A model generated the notes under the pieces. The model saw nothing but the letters and a program-made list of their open reading frames with translations. It was not told the DNA's origin and did no database searches. A stretch of 15,010 nucleotides of DNA from an uncultured archaeon. Its GTDB lineage: Archaea > Nanobdellota > Nanobdellia > Pacearchaeales > GW2011-AR1. Below are positions 7,701 to 13,452 of the stretch, one piece after another. The position numbers and the translations under genes were made by a program. Position 1 is the first letter of the stretch, and each line of letters starts with the position of its first letter. The stretch is taken from contig CAIQQL010000067.1 of NCBI GenBank assembly GCA_903873955.1, positions 1 through 15,010 on the forward strand. The letters run 5' to 3'.

Positions 7701-8110
7701 TTGAGCGCCTGAAATTGATTGTTTTTTAAATGCCCCAAGCTCACCAAGTTTCCCACGTCCACTCCTGCAGAGAGATTAACAAAATAAAGGTCGGAAGCAG
7801 ATGCCCGCGTAGACTTTACCGAGGTTATGGAGCTTGCAGGAACAACTTCCGTTGAAGGATAGATGATATAATTCCATTCCGTATTCCCCGTGCCCCCTAC
7901 GTCAAAGGTAACATTCACAGGAAAAGACCCCTGATAATCGCCTCCTGTAAGCGTAAAAGATATATCTTTCAAGTGGAGATATGGCACTGTAAGAGTTATG
8001 TTTTTCGTGTCTGGGCCAGAAAAAAGAGCATCCTGGGCAAAAGTGAAGGGCATCAATAAAAGACAAGCTACAATAACCCCCCACAACCCCAACACGCCCC
8101 TTAATTGCAT
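4748..8110 (-). CDS. Large surface-anchored protein with HExxH metallopeptidase motif
   Basis: The frame is open from an ATG at 8155, but the ATG at 8110 is chosen. It directly starts a signal peptide (MQLRGVLGLWGVIVACLLL..FAQ) and has a TATA box 21-30 bases upstream. This gives 1120 residues. The exported region is rich in Ser, Thr, Asn and N-x-S/T sequons, as in archaeal glycoproteins. LHEIMHSFIG gives an HExxH zinc motif (H462, E463, H466). GDH follows (H482), and SIMS about 48 residues after the zinc motif (M514) could be a metzincin-like Met-turn. Beta-rich, probably Ig-like segments follow. Near the C terminus come a Cys cluster (ETGVDCGGPCSAC), a 14-glycine linker, a membrane helix (about 1073-1092) and a charged cytoplasmic tail. 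The protein is probably tethered outside the cell and cleaves proteins, but no third zinc ligand can be assigned and the target is unknown. Confidence 0.75.
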   Translation of the reverse strand: MQLRGVLGLWGVIVACLLLMPFTFAQDALFSGPDTKNITLTVPYLHLKDISFTLTGGDYQGSFPVNVTFDVGGTGNTEWNYIIYPSTEVVPASSITSVKSTRASASDLYFVNLSAGVDVGNLVSLGHLKNNQFQALNAVSTGALGITSIDAISYQTLSITTNTTVLHAFLPDLDFILGTAGFYLTKGGSTYYCQSDSTFPNSQCDLSPAGAITSDHLARAPVDLSFDVSESVHNSLVLNAVNAQLVSCSSTPCNVTVTISSATAGNFSISDLSFVPDEDPAAIGLTENDTAYQIYVTPNLPLTSISYFYGIKPTVYFIPVIANDELRSLGINQTKRLLMLNATIASAWDTLTNNSHPLDFVFLLNLSSPYRLKNYSLGEDFSAFSDEIQNSLIPSLTFKQPSILVVVDVWDYFPNRDPATTRRSPGNRDGLIADSYVNGFTNTAKTLLAGYDDEILRNIVLHEIMHSFIGYPNDATTFIGDHPASFSNLPDFNSFPVAQSPTGTEGYFEIYSIMSQERIYMSNTTLGNHPALLSPLDQMLLGTLSPEVNANYTFYTGSITRSSGGYLASSMTPARQYNTTALYAASSDATWWDVRTASLANPQGKVTEFSVPKLGQNSRALWVYAQDAGHPDQFRDFNNNAFSTSIALSNFEGPTITVLSPYARTYSTNFLDFALTTAQPVVSCSVSVDDVTYQMNLNGSATQGSFSHVFFGAGDHHARFKCTDANGMVANTAPLLFSVDTTLPQIMFASPTPDDGSYLATTYFDVNVSPADPDFKNMTFTVCSLSSCDTSFFLAPTTFHRFTLAPNLYFYNVTVCDSADQCYGTSTRRVVLHSVSWFHLNLSQWDLTTTTNLFTLTDLTSVSNIRFENDWGSIAFTSPLTLTHSGMLELVNQLGVVANQIFVLSSAIPQFNAPALIVFKGAYFVNPILKKDGVDCAAPSCSNITYNSGLGIFSANVNGFSSYTLVEQCSDGVQNYGETGVDCGGPCSACETSPSSGGGGGGGGGGGGGGSSNEGAINLTAQARTILPSDHIFLNNPLKNNSVRLGNVNNNISQLPAPSNPSIANIQTKTFSTTILFMSMGLLLAILFLVMIKYESIKDAILVKSMQKRVWVREEQPVQK
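5081..5122 (-). repeat. Poly-glycine tract (14 Gly codons)
   Basis: Fourteen consecutive GGN codons encode a glycine linker between the cysteine-rich cluster and the C-terminal membrane segment of the surface protein. All four GGN codons are mixed, so it is not a pure DNA microsatellite. It is still a low-complexity G-rich stretch where length variation would be expected. Confidence 0.9.
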
Positions 8111-8130
8111 AAGGTTCAAGATGATTAGTG

Positions 8131-8140
8131 AATTATAAAT
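8131..8140 (-). promoter_or_regulatory. TATA box of the surface metallopeptidase gene
   Basis: ATTTATAATT on the minus strand lies 21-30 bases upstream of the ATG at 8110. The upstream ATG at 8155 would place this box inside the coding region. The same spacing is seen at the other leaderless genes here, so the box decides for 8110. Confidence 0.6.
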
Positions 8141-8185
8141 CTTAGTATCCTGCAACCGTTATGGGAGTACCGTTAGATACCCCGG

Positions 8186-8202
8186 GGACTGTTTTTTAGT
8201 CC
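8186..8202. repeat. Small inverted repeat in the divergent intergenic region
   Basis: GGACT (8186-8190) and AGTCC (8198-8202) are perfect reverse complements around the loop GTTTTTT. It lies between the divergent surface-peptidase and FN3-like genes, upstream of both promoters. It could be a short hairpin or a protein site. Its T-rich loop is unusual, but five base pairs can occur by chance. Confidence 0.3.
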
Positions 8203-8279
8203 TTCCAAGGCAGGAAAAGTCCGTTTAAGGATAATAATCGACTATACAAACAATTATAAATGTCGATAGATGTTCAAAG

Positions 8280-8289
8280 ATTATAAAAG
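8280..8289 (+). promoter_or_regulatory. TATA box of the FN3-like secreted protein
   Basis: ATTATAAAAG lies 50-59 bases upstream of the ATG at 8339. With the usual 25-base spacing to the transcription start, the mRNA would have a leader of about 25-30 bases containing the GAGGTG ribosome binding site. A second A/T-rich box at 8252-8260 is an alternative. Confidence 0.45.
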
Positions 8290-8329
8290 AGGGTTTTGAA
8301 AACAGGGTTTTAAAAAAAGGAATAGAAAA

Positions 8330-8335
8330 GAGGTG
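8330..8335 (+). promoter_or_regulatory. Shine-Dalgarno sequence deciding the start at 8339
   Basis: GAGGTG lies just upstream of ATG 8339, with five bases between GAGG and the ATG. The in-frame GTG at 8333 overlaps this motif and so cannot use it. ATG 8339 is therefore preferred. Confidence 0.5.
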
Positions 8336-8338
8336 CGT

Positions 8339-9343
8339 ATGAAGTCGTTGGAAAAAAGAGTGAGTTCTAGAGGTTCTAATGCTGTAGCTAATCTTTCTTC
8401 TCTTCTTCTTGGTGCAGGGATATTACTTGCACCTGAAAAAAACCATGCTCAGGTGATTCAGGCAGCCGTTGAATGGAATGAGCCGGATGGTCAACCTTCT
8501 CCTTTGGTCACCAAAGGATACAAAATAGTCTATCATAAGGGTAACGGTCCTGAAACTAGCATATTCATACCGAAAGACGGCTGTACAAATGGAGTAGGAT
8601 GCAGAATATTTGATCTTGACCCCAATAGCACCTATTATTTTTCGTCATGCGCAGTATGCTTCAACCCTGCTTCTCCGGGAGTATTAGTCCCCTCTAATTT
8701 CACTGAGACCATCAGCCTGGTCACAGGCGCACGCAATGGTCCTGAGTTGAGTCCACCCATATTAGAGATTGATAAATGCCCATTTTATGCCTGTGGAGAA
8801 GTGAACTTAACTGGTAGCGTACATGACGAAAGCCATATTCGTTCTATGTCTCTCTTAGGTGATGCAAAGGACCCTTTGATTGACTATCTCGGTTCAGGCG
8901 GGCCCTGGAAAGCATCATTTACCTTACCTCGGGAAGGTACTAACCGAGTCATTATTGAAGCACAAGACCTGTATACCAATACGACTCAAAAAGTGGTGAC
9001 TATCGTCAACTTAAGTCCAAACGACTGGCTAAAGTATCAAGCAGGCTATGACCCTGCCAATCCGAAGGATGGCCCTAAGATCATAGCTGTCGATATGAGC
9101 GGTTTTCCTTCCATTGTGACCCTTTATGGCCAGGTAAAGGCAAATCAAGTTTATCTTCTTGAAAGAAGCGTCGACCTAACGAATTGGCAAACTATCTCGA
9201 CATTCAAATCAGAGAAAGCAGAGATACAAGAGATTGTAGATCCGGCTCCTGCTCCCAATCAAGGAGTGTATCGGCTGAATCTAAAAGCAGGAGGCACCAA
9301 TAACTCTGCTTATTCTTATTCCCTTCCAAGAATAAATGGATAA
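8339..9343 (+). CDS. Secreted FN3-like multidomain protein
   Basis: A 334-residue exported protein of unknown function. The N terminus is basic, then hydrophobic (LSSLLLGAGILLA), with likely cleavage after NHA. A fibronectin-III-like domain (about 40-130) has the early Trp (VEWNEPDG), GYKIVYH and DLDPNSTYYF. A beta-rich segment (about 150-225) with LTGSVHDES and FTLPREGTNRVIIEAQD resembles Ig-like repeats. The last part (about 255-315) has VYLLERSVDLTNWQTI, then EIVDP and GVYRL. That layout resembles the repeat at the C terminus of many secreted proteins of Planctomycetes and Verrucomicrobia. No membrane anchor or enzyme motif is seen. It probably binds carbohydrate or protein outside the cell. 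The Shine-Dalgarno start and bacterial-looking C-terminal domain suggest transfer. It is divergent from the surface metallopeptidase. Confidence 0.7.
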   Translation: MKSLEKRVSSRGSNAVANLSSLLLGAGILLAPEKNHAQVIQAAVEWNEPDGQPSPLVTKGYKIVYHKGNGPETSIFIPKDGCTNGVGCRIFDLDPNSTYYFSSCAVCFNPASPGVLVPSNFTETISLVTGARNGPELSPPILEIDKCPFYACGEVNLTGSVHDESHIRSMSLLGDAKDPLIDYLGSGGPWKASFTLPREGTNRVIIEAQDLYTNTTQKVVTIVNLSPNDWLKYQAGYDPANPKDGPKIIAVDMSGFPSIVTLYGQVKANQVYLLERSVDLTNWQTISTFKSEKAEIQEIVDPAPAPNQGVYRLNLKAGGTNNSAYSYSLPRING

Positions 9344-9370
9344 ATAAAGCAGAAAAATGCTTAAATGGTA

Positions 9371-9378
9371 TTAAAAAT
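9371..9378 (-). terminator. T-rich stretch downstream of uS10
   Basis: On the minus strand the sequence after the uS10 stop reaches ATTTTTAA about 30 bases downstream, preceded by TTTT. A T5 run in this position fits the oligo-T terminators of archaea. It lies in the 62-base gap between the convergent FN3-like gene and uS10. Confidence 0.35.
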
Positions 9379-9405
9379 ATTAGAAAACTGAGATGCCGAC
9401 CGTGA

Positions 9406-9714
9406 TTAATCTTTCATTTCAATCTTGATTTGAACTGAACGTGGAATCTGTAACTTCATGATAGGATGCAAAATCCTGTCCTCGGCAGGTATATCAATAA
9501 TCCTTCTGTGCACCCTCATCTCAAATCGGTCAAAAGTAGCCGTTCCATTTCCGCAAGGAGACTTCCTTGTGGTAACCTTAAGATGTCTTGTAGGCAAAGG
9601 AATTGGACCCCGCATCATCACCCCTGCCCTCATGGTGATATCCTTAATAGAGGCTATCACTGGATTTAGTGCCGCTATATCGATACTTGCTAACTTGATT
9701 CTTACCTTTGCCAT
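9406..9714 (-). CDS. rpsJ: Small ribosomal subunit protein uS10
   Basis: A 102-residue protein matching archaeal and eukaryotic-type uS10 (S20e) over its full length. Recognisable parts are MAKVRIKLASID at the start, MRGPIPLPTRHLKVTTRKSP in the middle, and the archaeal FEMRVHRRIIDI followed by IPRSVQIKIE at the end. It is a 30S subunit protein at the head near the mRNA path, and bacterial homologues also act in transcription antitermination. In most archaea the gene follows the EF-1alpha gene. Here it stands alone between a secreted protein gene and a TPR gene. A TATA box 21-30 bases upstream of the ATG implies a leaderless mRNA. Confidence 0.95.
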   Translation of the reverse strand: MAKVRIKLASIDIAALNPVIASIKDITMRAGVMMRGPIPLPTRHLKVTTRKSPCGNGTATFDRFEMRVHRRIIDIPAEDRILHPIMKLQIPRSVQIKIEMKD

Positions 9715-9734
9715 AGTATAAACATATTCAAATG

Positions 9735-9744
9735 CTTTTTAAAC
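9735..9744 (-). promoter_or_regulatory. TATA box of uS10
   Basis: GTTTAAAAAG on the minus strand lies 21-30 bases upstream of the uS10 start codon. The strong hairpin at 9760-9788 lies just upstream of it. Confidence 0.6.
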
Positions 9745-9759
9745 CTTATGCTAAAATGT

Positions 9760-9788
9760 GAGCCCATCGCGCCGCGAGCGATGGGCTC
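9760..9788. repeat. Perfect 11-bp inverted repeat with 7-base loop
   Basis: GAGCCCATCGC (9760-9770) and GCGATGGGCTC (9778-9788) are perfect reverse complements around GCCGCGA. The stem is far richer in G and C than its surroundings. On the minus strand it is followed by ACATTTTA, so it could help end transcripts coming from the TPR gene. It could equally be a small structured RNA or a protein-binding site upstream of uS10. Confidence 0.6.
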
Positions 9789-9791
9789 TTC

Positions 9792-9815
9792 CATCCCAGC
9801 CTTTACGAAGGGATG
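9792..9815. repeat. Second hairpin (6-bp stem)
   Basis: CATCCC (9792-9797) pairs with GGGATG (9810-9815) across a 12-base loop. It starts only four bases after the 11-bp hairpin, so the two could form a small double-stem structure on either strand. Confidence 0.35.
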
Positions 9816-10029
9816 AATATGATAGTCCTACCTTGCATTAACCCCTTTTATTCTTTTCCTCTGGGGAATAATAAAAAAGCAGATTTAATAGACGATACCT
9901 ACAAATGAACTAACTTTTTGGGAAAATGCATACTCTTGGAATCGGGTAAACGGAGAACTTCTTGACCTAAGGAAGAGACGATGCCCAGAAACATTTTTAA
10001 CGACGGGGGAAAAACTTAACAGAAAAGGA

Positions 10030-11625
10030 TTATTTTCTCTTGGATTTTCTTCTTAATCCTCGTTTTATCTTCGAGGGCTCATCACTATTCTTTTTCAATT
10101 CTCCGAGGGCAATCACACGGTTATAGAAGGCAATATCATCCTGAGGATTTAATTCGAGTGCACGTTCATAATATTTGATCGCTTCCTTTAATTCTCCCAG
10201 TTCTCCAAGGGCAACACCCTTGTTGTTTAGGGCATGCTCATTTTTAGGGTTAAGCTTGATCAACTGGTCGTAACACGCAATCTCCTCTTTTGGCTTTTCT
10301 AGATAACCGAGGACAATTCCTTTATTGTAAAGTGCAGTCTCATCTTTAGGATTTATTTTTAATGCGAGATTGTACACTTTCAGTGCTTCCCCGTATCTCC
10401 CCAAATTCTCGAGGGCAACACCCTTGTTGTTCAGGGCATGCTCATTATCCGGATTAAGCTTAAGCAGAGTGCTATAGCAATTCACTTCCTCTTCAAATTT
10501 ACCAAGAGCGCCATAGGCAAGAGCCTTGTTGAAGAGTGCAGTCTCATCTCGACTGTTAATCTTCAAGGCCTTGTTAAAATAAGTTAGTTCTTCGTTGATT
10601 TTTCCAAGCCTGCCAAGAGCAATCCCCTTGTTGTTTAAGGCATGCTCATTTTTAGGATTGAGTTTTAAGATCTTATCATAACAGATAATCGCATCATTGT
10701 ACTTACCCATCTGACTATATGCCAAACCCTTATTGTTCAATACCACTTCGTTATTGGGGGAGATCTTAAGTGCTCTGGAGTAGCATTCGAGTGCCTCATG
10801 AACCCGTCCGTTATTCTCGAGGGCAACACCCTTGTTGTTCAGGGCATGCTCGCTGTCCCGATTGAATGAGAGAATCTGGTTGAAACAGGCAATTGCCGCA
10901 TCATACCGATATAGTTGGGACAATGCCAGTCCCTTGTTGTTGAGTACAATCTCTTTTTGCGGACTTTGTTTGAGGATTTTTTCATAGCAGACAAGTGCAT
11001 CTTCGTAGCGATTCAACCGTTCGAGGGCAACTCCTTTATTATAGAGGACAATCTCATCTTTTGGACCTATGCGCAAAGCTTTTTCATAATATCTTAAAGC
11101 CTCCTCTATTTTTCCCAGACGTTCAAGGATTATCCCAATATTATTGAGGGAGATGATGTCTTGAGCGGAGATTTTTAACGACTGCTGGTAGTATTTTAAC
11201 GCCATTAACAACTTCCCCTGATTCTCGAGGGCGAGACCTTTGTTGTTCAGGGCGTGTTTATTTTTTGGATTTTGCTTAAGGATCTTGTCATAACATTTTA
11301 TCGCCTCTTCGAAACGGTTCAATTTTGAAAGGGCAAGACCTTTGTTGTTCAGGGCGTCCTGATCATGAGGATTTAACAACAGAGCCTGTTCGAAAAAAGA
11401 GAGTTCTTTTGAAGTCTCCCCGAGTTCCCCATAAACGACGGCCTTGTTGTACAATGCACGTTCATTTTTAGGGTTCAGTCTGATCACTTTGTCATAGACT
11501 CCAAGAGCTTTCTTATATTGCCCCAATCGAGAATAGGTATTACCTTGCCTTAACAGACTGTTTTCCGTAATTACCCTCTTTTCAACAGGAGCGGATGATT
11601 CTATGAACCATTCTTTGATTCCCAT
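10030..11625 (-). CDS. TPR-repeat protein (14 tetratricopeptide repeats)
   Basis: A 531-residue protein made almost wholly of 34-residue TPR units: 14 full repeats and a partial one, then a very basic tail (KIKRGLRRKSKRK). Typical units read NNKGLAL..LGR..EAI.CYDKIL.LNPKNEHAL, with the conserved G8, A20 and P32 positions. No signal peptide or membrane segment is seen, so it should act inside the cell as a protein-binding scaffold. From about repeat 7 onward the units alternate between a CYDKILKLNPKNEHAL type and an NKALKINPKDETAL type, so the real repeat is 68 residues (204 bases). The basic tail might contact nucleic acid, which is a guess. A TATA box 22-30 bases upstream supports the ATG at 11625. 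It is divergent from the coiled-coil gene. Partner unknown. Confidence 0.9.
   Translation of the reverse strand: MGIKEWFIESSAPVEKRVITENSLLRQGNTYSRLGQYKKALGVYDKVIRLNPKNERALYNKAVVYGELGETSKELSFFEQALLLNPHDQDALNNKGLALSKLNRFEEAIKCYDKILKQNPKNKHALNNKGLALENQGKLLMALKYYQQSLKISAQDIISLNNIGIILERLGKIEEALRYYEKALRIGPKDEIVLYNKGVALERLNRYEDALVCYEKILKQSPQKEIVLNNKGLALSQLYRYDAAIACFNQILSFNRDSEHALNNKGVALENNGRVHEALECYSRALKISPNNEVVLNNKGLAYSQMGKYNDAIICYDKILKLNPKNEHALNNKGIALGRLGKINEELTYFNKALKINSRDETALFNKALAYGALGKFEEEVNCYSTLLKLNPDNEHALNNKGVALENLGRYGEALKVYNLALKINPKDETALYNKGIVLGYLEKPKEEIACYDQLIKLNPKNEHALNNKGVALGELGELKEAIKYYERALELNPQDDIAFYNRVIALGELKKNSDEPSKIKRGLRRKSKRK
10205..11260. repeat. 204-bp higher-order tandem repeat inside the TPR gene
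   Basis: A near-identical DNA segment containing CCCTTGTTGTT(C/T)A(G/A)GGC recurs near 10216, 10420, 10625 and 10829, that is every 204 bases. A diverged copy lies near 11238, which is twice that distance further. The intermediate TPR units share less sequence. This shows expansion by copying pairs of TPR units. Confidence 0.7.
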
Positions 11626-11646
11626 GGTACTATACCAGCTTTACTC

Positions 11647-11655
11647 CTTTTAAAG
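11647..11655 (-). promoter_or_regulatory. TATA box of the TPR gene
   Basis: CTTTAAAAG on the minus strand lies 22-30 bases upstream of the ATG at 11625. It is one of two divergent promoters in the 148-base gap between the TPR and coiled-coil genes. Confidence 0.6.
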
Positions 11656-11742
11656 ATTACTTTTAAAATAGCAAATCAGCGACATAAATATTTGTCATTT
11701 TATAGTTTCGTCATATTTTTGCTCTCGGTAAAATCCACGAAA

Positions 11743-11750
11743 TATTTAAG
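11743..11750 (+). promoter_or_regulatory. TATA box of the coiled-coil gene
   Basis: TATTTAAG lies 24-31 bases upstream of the ATG at 11774. The mRNA would be leaderless or have a leader of only a few bases. Confidence 0.55.
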
Positions 11751-11773
11751 AGCAAATACTTCCCTGTACGTTT

Positions 11774-12949
11774 ATGCCCCTGTTTGACATTCTTAAAAAA
11801 CTGTTCAAGGAAGATTCTACAAAGCCAGTAGTGCAAACCCGGATAGATCGACAATCACTCAATGACCATCTTAACCAAGAACTGCTACTGGCCGAGAAAG
11901 AAAGGGCTAGAGTAAACCTTCTTCTGGTAACTGAATCCAAAGAGTTTATCGGCACGTTACGGGAATATCGGCAGACGCTTAGCTCAATTGACCTTTCCAA
12001 AAGAAAAGAGGTTGAAAAGCTTAAGTTGATCACACTCGAGAACCTCCGAATGTACTTAGGACATGTTGACCGACTCATAGACGGCATTGAAAAAGCAAAT
12101 GAACAAAGAGGCCCAAGCTACAGCTCAGAAATCTATACGCAACTCATGAGCTTTGAAAATAATTCTAAGATGAGTTTTGCCAAAGCGACAATCCTTATTG
12201 GTAAAGAGCTTGAGAAGACCCGTGACCTCATCACCTCTTTCCTCGCCAAGTATAACCGTTTTATATCCGAGCATCATGCCGTCTTTAATCGGATCCATCT
12301 CCTGGAAAGCCTCAGATCAGCTGAGCAAGAATCGCAGTCGTTAAAACAGGCAGAGAAGGAAGCCAAGGAAGAAGTAGCGGATATAGATCGAAAGCTCAAA
12401 CTTGCAGATGAAGACCATCAACAATCGGTGAAAGACCTAGAATTGCTCAACAAAGGAGAGGATTTACGTTTGGCCCGGGAAGGAAAAAAAGCATGGGAAG
12501 AGCAAAGAGCAGCCCTACAAGAGGAAGCACTGACCTTAAAGAAGAAGATTGATTTCAAGATCTTGCTCAAGAACTTCCATGCAGACAAAAAAAAGCATGA
12601 GCTTATCAATGCTTACCGTGACAACTTCCTTTCCGCAATTGAACAGGATGACTCTCTTGCAATTGCCTCGATGGTCTTCACATTGCCCGGATTAGAAAAT
12701 CTGGGAGAACAGCTGCACCATCTTCAAGAAAAGACCATGAAGCTTCAGACGCCACCTGTTTTTCAGATAGAGGAAGAGATCCGAAAGAAAGCAAAGGAAA
12801 TAGAACGGGCTGAAGAACAAAAACAGAGCCTCTCCAGGGAACAGACCGCACTTCAAGCAAAAGCCCAAAGAATAATCGACAAGCAAAAAGAGATCCAAGA
12901 AGCGATGCAACGTGACGCCAAGGAATTACATTGGGACCTTTCCCAATAA
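11774..12949 (+). CDS. Coiled-coil protein of unknown function
   Basis: A 391-residue charged protein with no recognised catalytic motif. It starts MPLFDILKKLFKEDS, a short amphipathic helix that could touch a membrane or partner. A helical region follows (about 27-165: LLLAEKERARVN, VEKLKLITLENLRMYLGHVDRL, KELEKTRDLITSFLAKYNRF). A long heptad-type coiled coil covers about 177-255 (SAEQESQSLKQAEKEAKEE and onward), and a second covers about 330-385 (IEEEIRKKAKEIERAEEQKQ and onward). The segment between, about 260-320, is less charged (MVFTLPGLENLGEQL) and may be a small fold joining the two coils. No signal peptide or membrane helix is seen. A structural or cell-architecture role is a guess. 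It is divergent from the TPR gene and has its own TATA box. Confidence 0.75.
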   Translation: MPLFDILKKLFKEDSTKPVVQTRIDRQSLNDHLNQELLLAEKERARVNLLLVTESKEFIGTLREYRQTLSSIDLSKRKEVEKLKLITLENLRMYLGHVDRLIDGIEKANEQRGPSYSSEIYTQLMSFENNSKMSFAKATILIGKELEKTRDLITSFLAKYNRFISEHHAVFNRIHLLESLRSAEQESQSLKQAEKEAKEEVADIDRKLKLADEDHQQSVKDLELLNKGEDLRLAREGKKAWEEQRAALQEEALTLKKKIDFKILLKNFHADKKKHELINAYRDNFLSAIEQDDSLAIASMVFTLPGLENLGEQLHHLQEKTMKLQTPPVFQIEEEIRKKAKEIERAEEQKQSLSREQTALQAKAQRIIDKQKEIQEAMQRDAKELHWDLSQ

Positions 12950-13040
12950 ATTAACTACTTTTTGAAGAAAACACTCCTACCTGAATATTACGGGTAAAAA
13001 CCTATTCCTTTTTGAGCATTAACTTTCCTACGCGAAAAGC

Positions 13041-13045
13041 GGAGG
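13041..13045 (+). promoter_or_regulatory. Shine-Dalgarno sequence deciding the start at 13054
   Basis: GGAGG lies eight bases before ATG 13054. The upstream in-frame ATG at 13012 has no such site and would add 14 polar residues ahead of the signal sequence. No clear TATA box was found in the 104 bases after the coiled-coil gene. Confidence 0.7.
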
Positions 13046-13053
13046 AAAAACAA

Positions 13054-13452
13054 ATGGATAAGAACATTGCATCCGTTGCCCATTCCAGGGTAACGAGAAA
13101 CATCGGAACACTGGCAATAACCTTGTCAACAGCTGCCTATTTTGTCGGCTGTTCACAGAAGATGCCACTTCCACAAGTCGAAGCTGAAGCGACTATGCCT
13201 TCAGCATATGAAACCAATGCCGTTAGCGGGACCAATGCTGTTGCAACCACGCATTATAACGGTACCTGGTATGGCGGAAGACCCTATTCCGCAACCCCTG
13301 TAGCCACGCATAGCGCAGGTTATGAGGGCTCTAAGAGCAGCTACAGCGCCCAGCCCCAGTCAGGGCACACAAGTAGTGCTGCAAAGAGCACCACCACAAC
13401 CCGAGGAGGGTTTGGTAGTACGGGACGAGCGTTTGGAGGCGCAGCTTCATGA
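13054..13452 (+). CDS. YgiB/DUF1190-like lipoprotein
   Basis: A 132-residue exported protein from the GGAGG-preceded ATG. A basic N terminus (MDKNIASVAHSRVTRN) and a hydrophobic stretch (IGTLAITLSTAAYFVGC) end at Cys33 in a lipobox-like setting, so lipid anchoring is likely. The rest is low-complexity, rich in Ser, Thr, Ala and Gly. The C terminus (KSTTTTRGGFGSTGRAFGG) resembles the end of bacterial YgiB, where a Thr-rich stretch is followed by RGGFG. It lacks the several cysteines of E. coli YgiB, so the match rests on the C terminus and on gene order. In E. coli ygiB and ygiC are adjacent, and yjfM/yjfC is a second such pair. Here the stop codon overlaps the ygiC-like ATG by four bases. Function is unknown; an envelope role is presumed. 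Confidence 0.6.
   Translation: MDKNIASVAHSRVTRNIGTLAITLSTAAYFVGCSQKMPLPQVEAEATMPSAYETNAVSGTNAVATTHYNGTWYGGRPYSATPVATHSAGYEGSKSSYSAQPQSGHTSSAAKSTTTTRGGFGSTGRAFGGAAS

Larger units (their letters stand above)
9715..10029. other. 315-base non-coding gap between uS10 and the TPR gene
   Basis: The gap holds the uS10 TATA box, a strong 11-bp hairpin and a second 6-bp hairpin. The remaining stretch, about 9830-10000, contains no open frame longer than 31 codons on either strand by eye. A T5 run on the minus strand near 10010-10014 probably ends the TPR transcript. I saw no tRNA, and no SRP RNA or RNase P signature. Confidence 0.6.

Noticed and set aside
8111..8155. Longer start (ATG 8155) for the surface protein
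   Set aside because: It would place the TATA box inside the gene and put 15 residues in front of a complete signal peptide.
8333..8338. GTG start at 8333 for the FN3-like protein
   Set aside because: The GTG overlaps the GAGGTG ribosome binding site. ATG 8339 has proper spacing.
9899..9994. 31-codon minus-strand frame in the gap upstream of uS10 (starts MFLGIVSSLG)
   Set aside because: It is short, has no clear promoter spacing and no recognisable features. It cannot be told from chance.
10205..11260. Regularly spaced repeats that might suggest a CRISPR array
   Set aside because: The 204-bp spacing lies within one open reading frame and codes for TPR units. There are no short palindromic repeats with unique spacers.
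11681..11696. Imperfect palindrome GACATAAATATTTGTC between the TPR and coiled-coil genes
   Set aside because: Only four outer pairs are continuous and the rest is A/T-rich, so it is weak evidence for an operator.
13012..13053. ATG 13012 as start of the YgiB-like protein
   Set aside because: No ribosome binding site precedes it. GGAGG is correctly placed before ATG 13054.
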